Positions 6,530 through 6,627 of a stretch of 6,627 bases of DNA are shown here, one piece after another. Origin of the DNA: M3007 sp033762055 (GTDB taxonomy: Bacteria; Bacteroidota; Bacteroidia; Chitinophagales; Saprospiraceae). A program made the position numbers and the translations under genes. Positions within the stretch are counted from its first letter, which is position 1, and every line of letters begins with the position of its first letter. Under the pieces are notes generated by a model that was not told the DNA's origin, did not search any database, and was given only the letters and a program-made list of their open reading frames with translations. Location of the stretch: positions 1-6,627 of the forward strand of contig JANRLZ010000463.1 in the NCBI GenBank assembly GCA_033762055.1, given 5' to 3'.

Positions 6530-6627
6530 ATGTTGTACGATGCCAACCCGACGCTCGACGGGATCAAAACCATAGACGAAGCCAGACAAGGCAGTGTGTT
6601 TTTTAAAGAACAGGCCGCTTTCAGCAG
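6530..6627 (+). CDS. Unidentified protein, N-terminal fragment cut by window edge
   Basis: From ATG 6530 the frame stays open for 32 codons to the window end, beginning MLYDANPTLDGIKTIDEARQ and continuing GSVFFKEQAAFS. There is no signal peptide or membrane segment in this part, so a cytoplasmic protein is likely. A good -7 promoter box 24 nt upstream supports the start. I do not recognise the family, and so few residues do not allow a function to be named. It is on the same strand as kup but, given its own promoter, need not be functionally linked. Confidence 0.55.
   Translation, partial: MLYDANPTLDGIKTIDEARQGSVFFKEQAAFS

Overview
The window looks like a chromosomal segment from a member of the Bacteroidota. 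Three things point there: a secreted protease ending in a type IX secretion (T9SS) sorting domain, two good matches to the Bacteroidota -7 promoter element TAnnTTTG, and no clear Shine-Dalgarno sequences ahead of the starts. By eye the base composition is close to balanced, which would suit a Saprospiria- or Chitinophaga-like lineage more than a low-GC flavobacterium; that finer placement is inference only.

Left part (1-2243, minus strand): two tandem paralogous genes for secreted zinc metalloproteases of the pappalysin/cytophagalysin type (MEROPS M43). The upstream copy (723-2243) is complete: signal peptide, metzincin catalytic domain, a fibronectin III-like domain and a T9SS C-terminal tail. 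The downstream copy (1-611) is cut by the window edge just after its zinc-binding motif. By hand count the two are about 80% identical over roughly 148 residues of the catalytic domain, while their signal peptides are unrelated. The 111-bp gap between them holds a 15-bp palindrome and a short direct repeat.

Middle part (2244-4423): a 213-bp divergent intergenic region with a small inverted repeat and a helically phased direct repeat. It is followed on the plus strand by a two-gene unit: a membrane-anchored tetratricopeptide-repeat protein and, 14 nt downstream, a HupE/UreJ-family membrane protein (putative metal permease).

Right part (4424-6627): a full-length Kup-family potassium uptake transporter with its own likely promoter, then the first 32 codons of an unidentified gene, also preceded by a good -7 element.

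The genes fall into separate functions: extracellular proteolysis, a TPR/HupE envelope unit and K+ uptake. I see no mobile element, RNA gene, CRISPR array or clear new multi-gene system. The points most worth a second look are the protease duplication with its unusual zinc-site variant, and the TPR-HupE pair with no hydrogenase or urease genes nearby.
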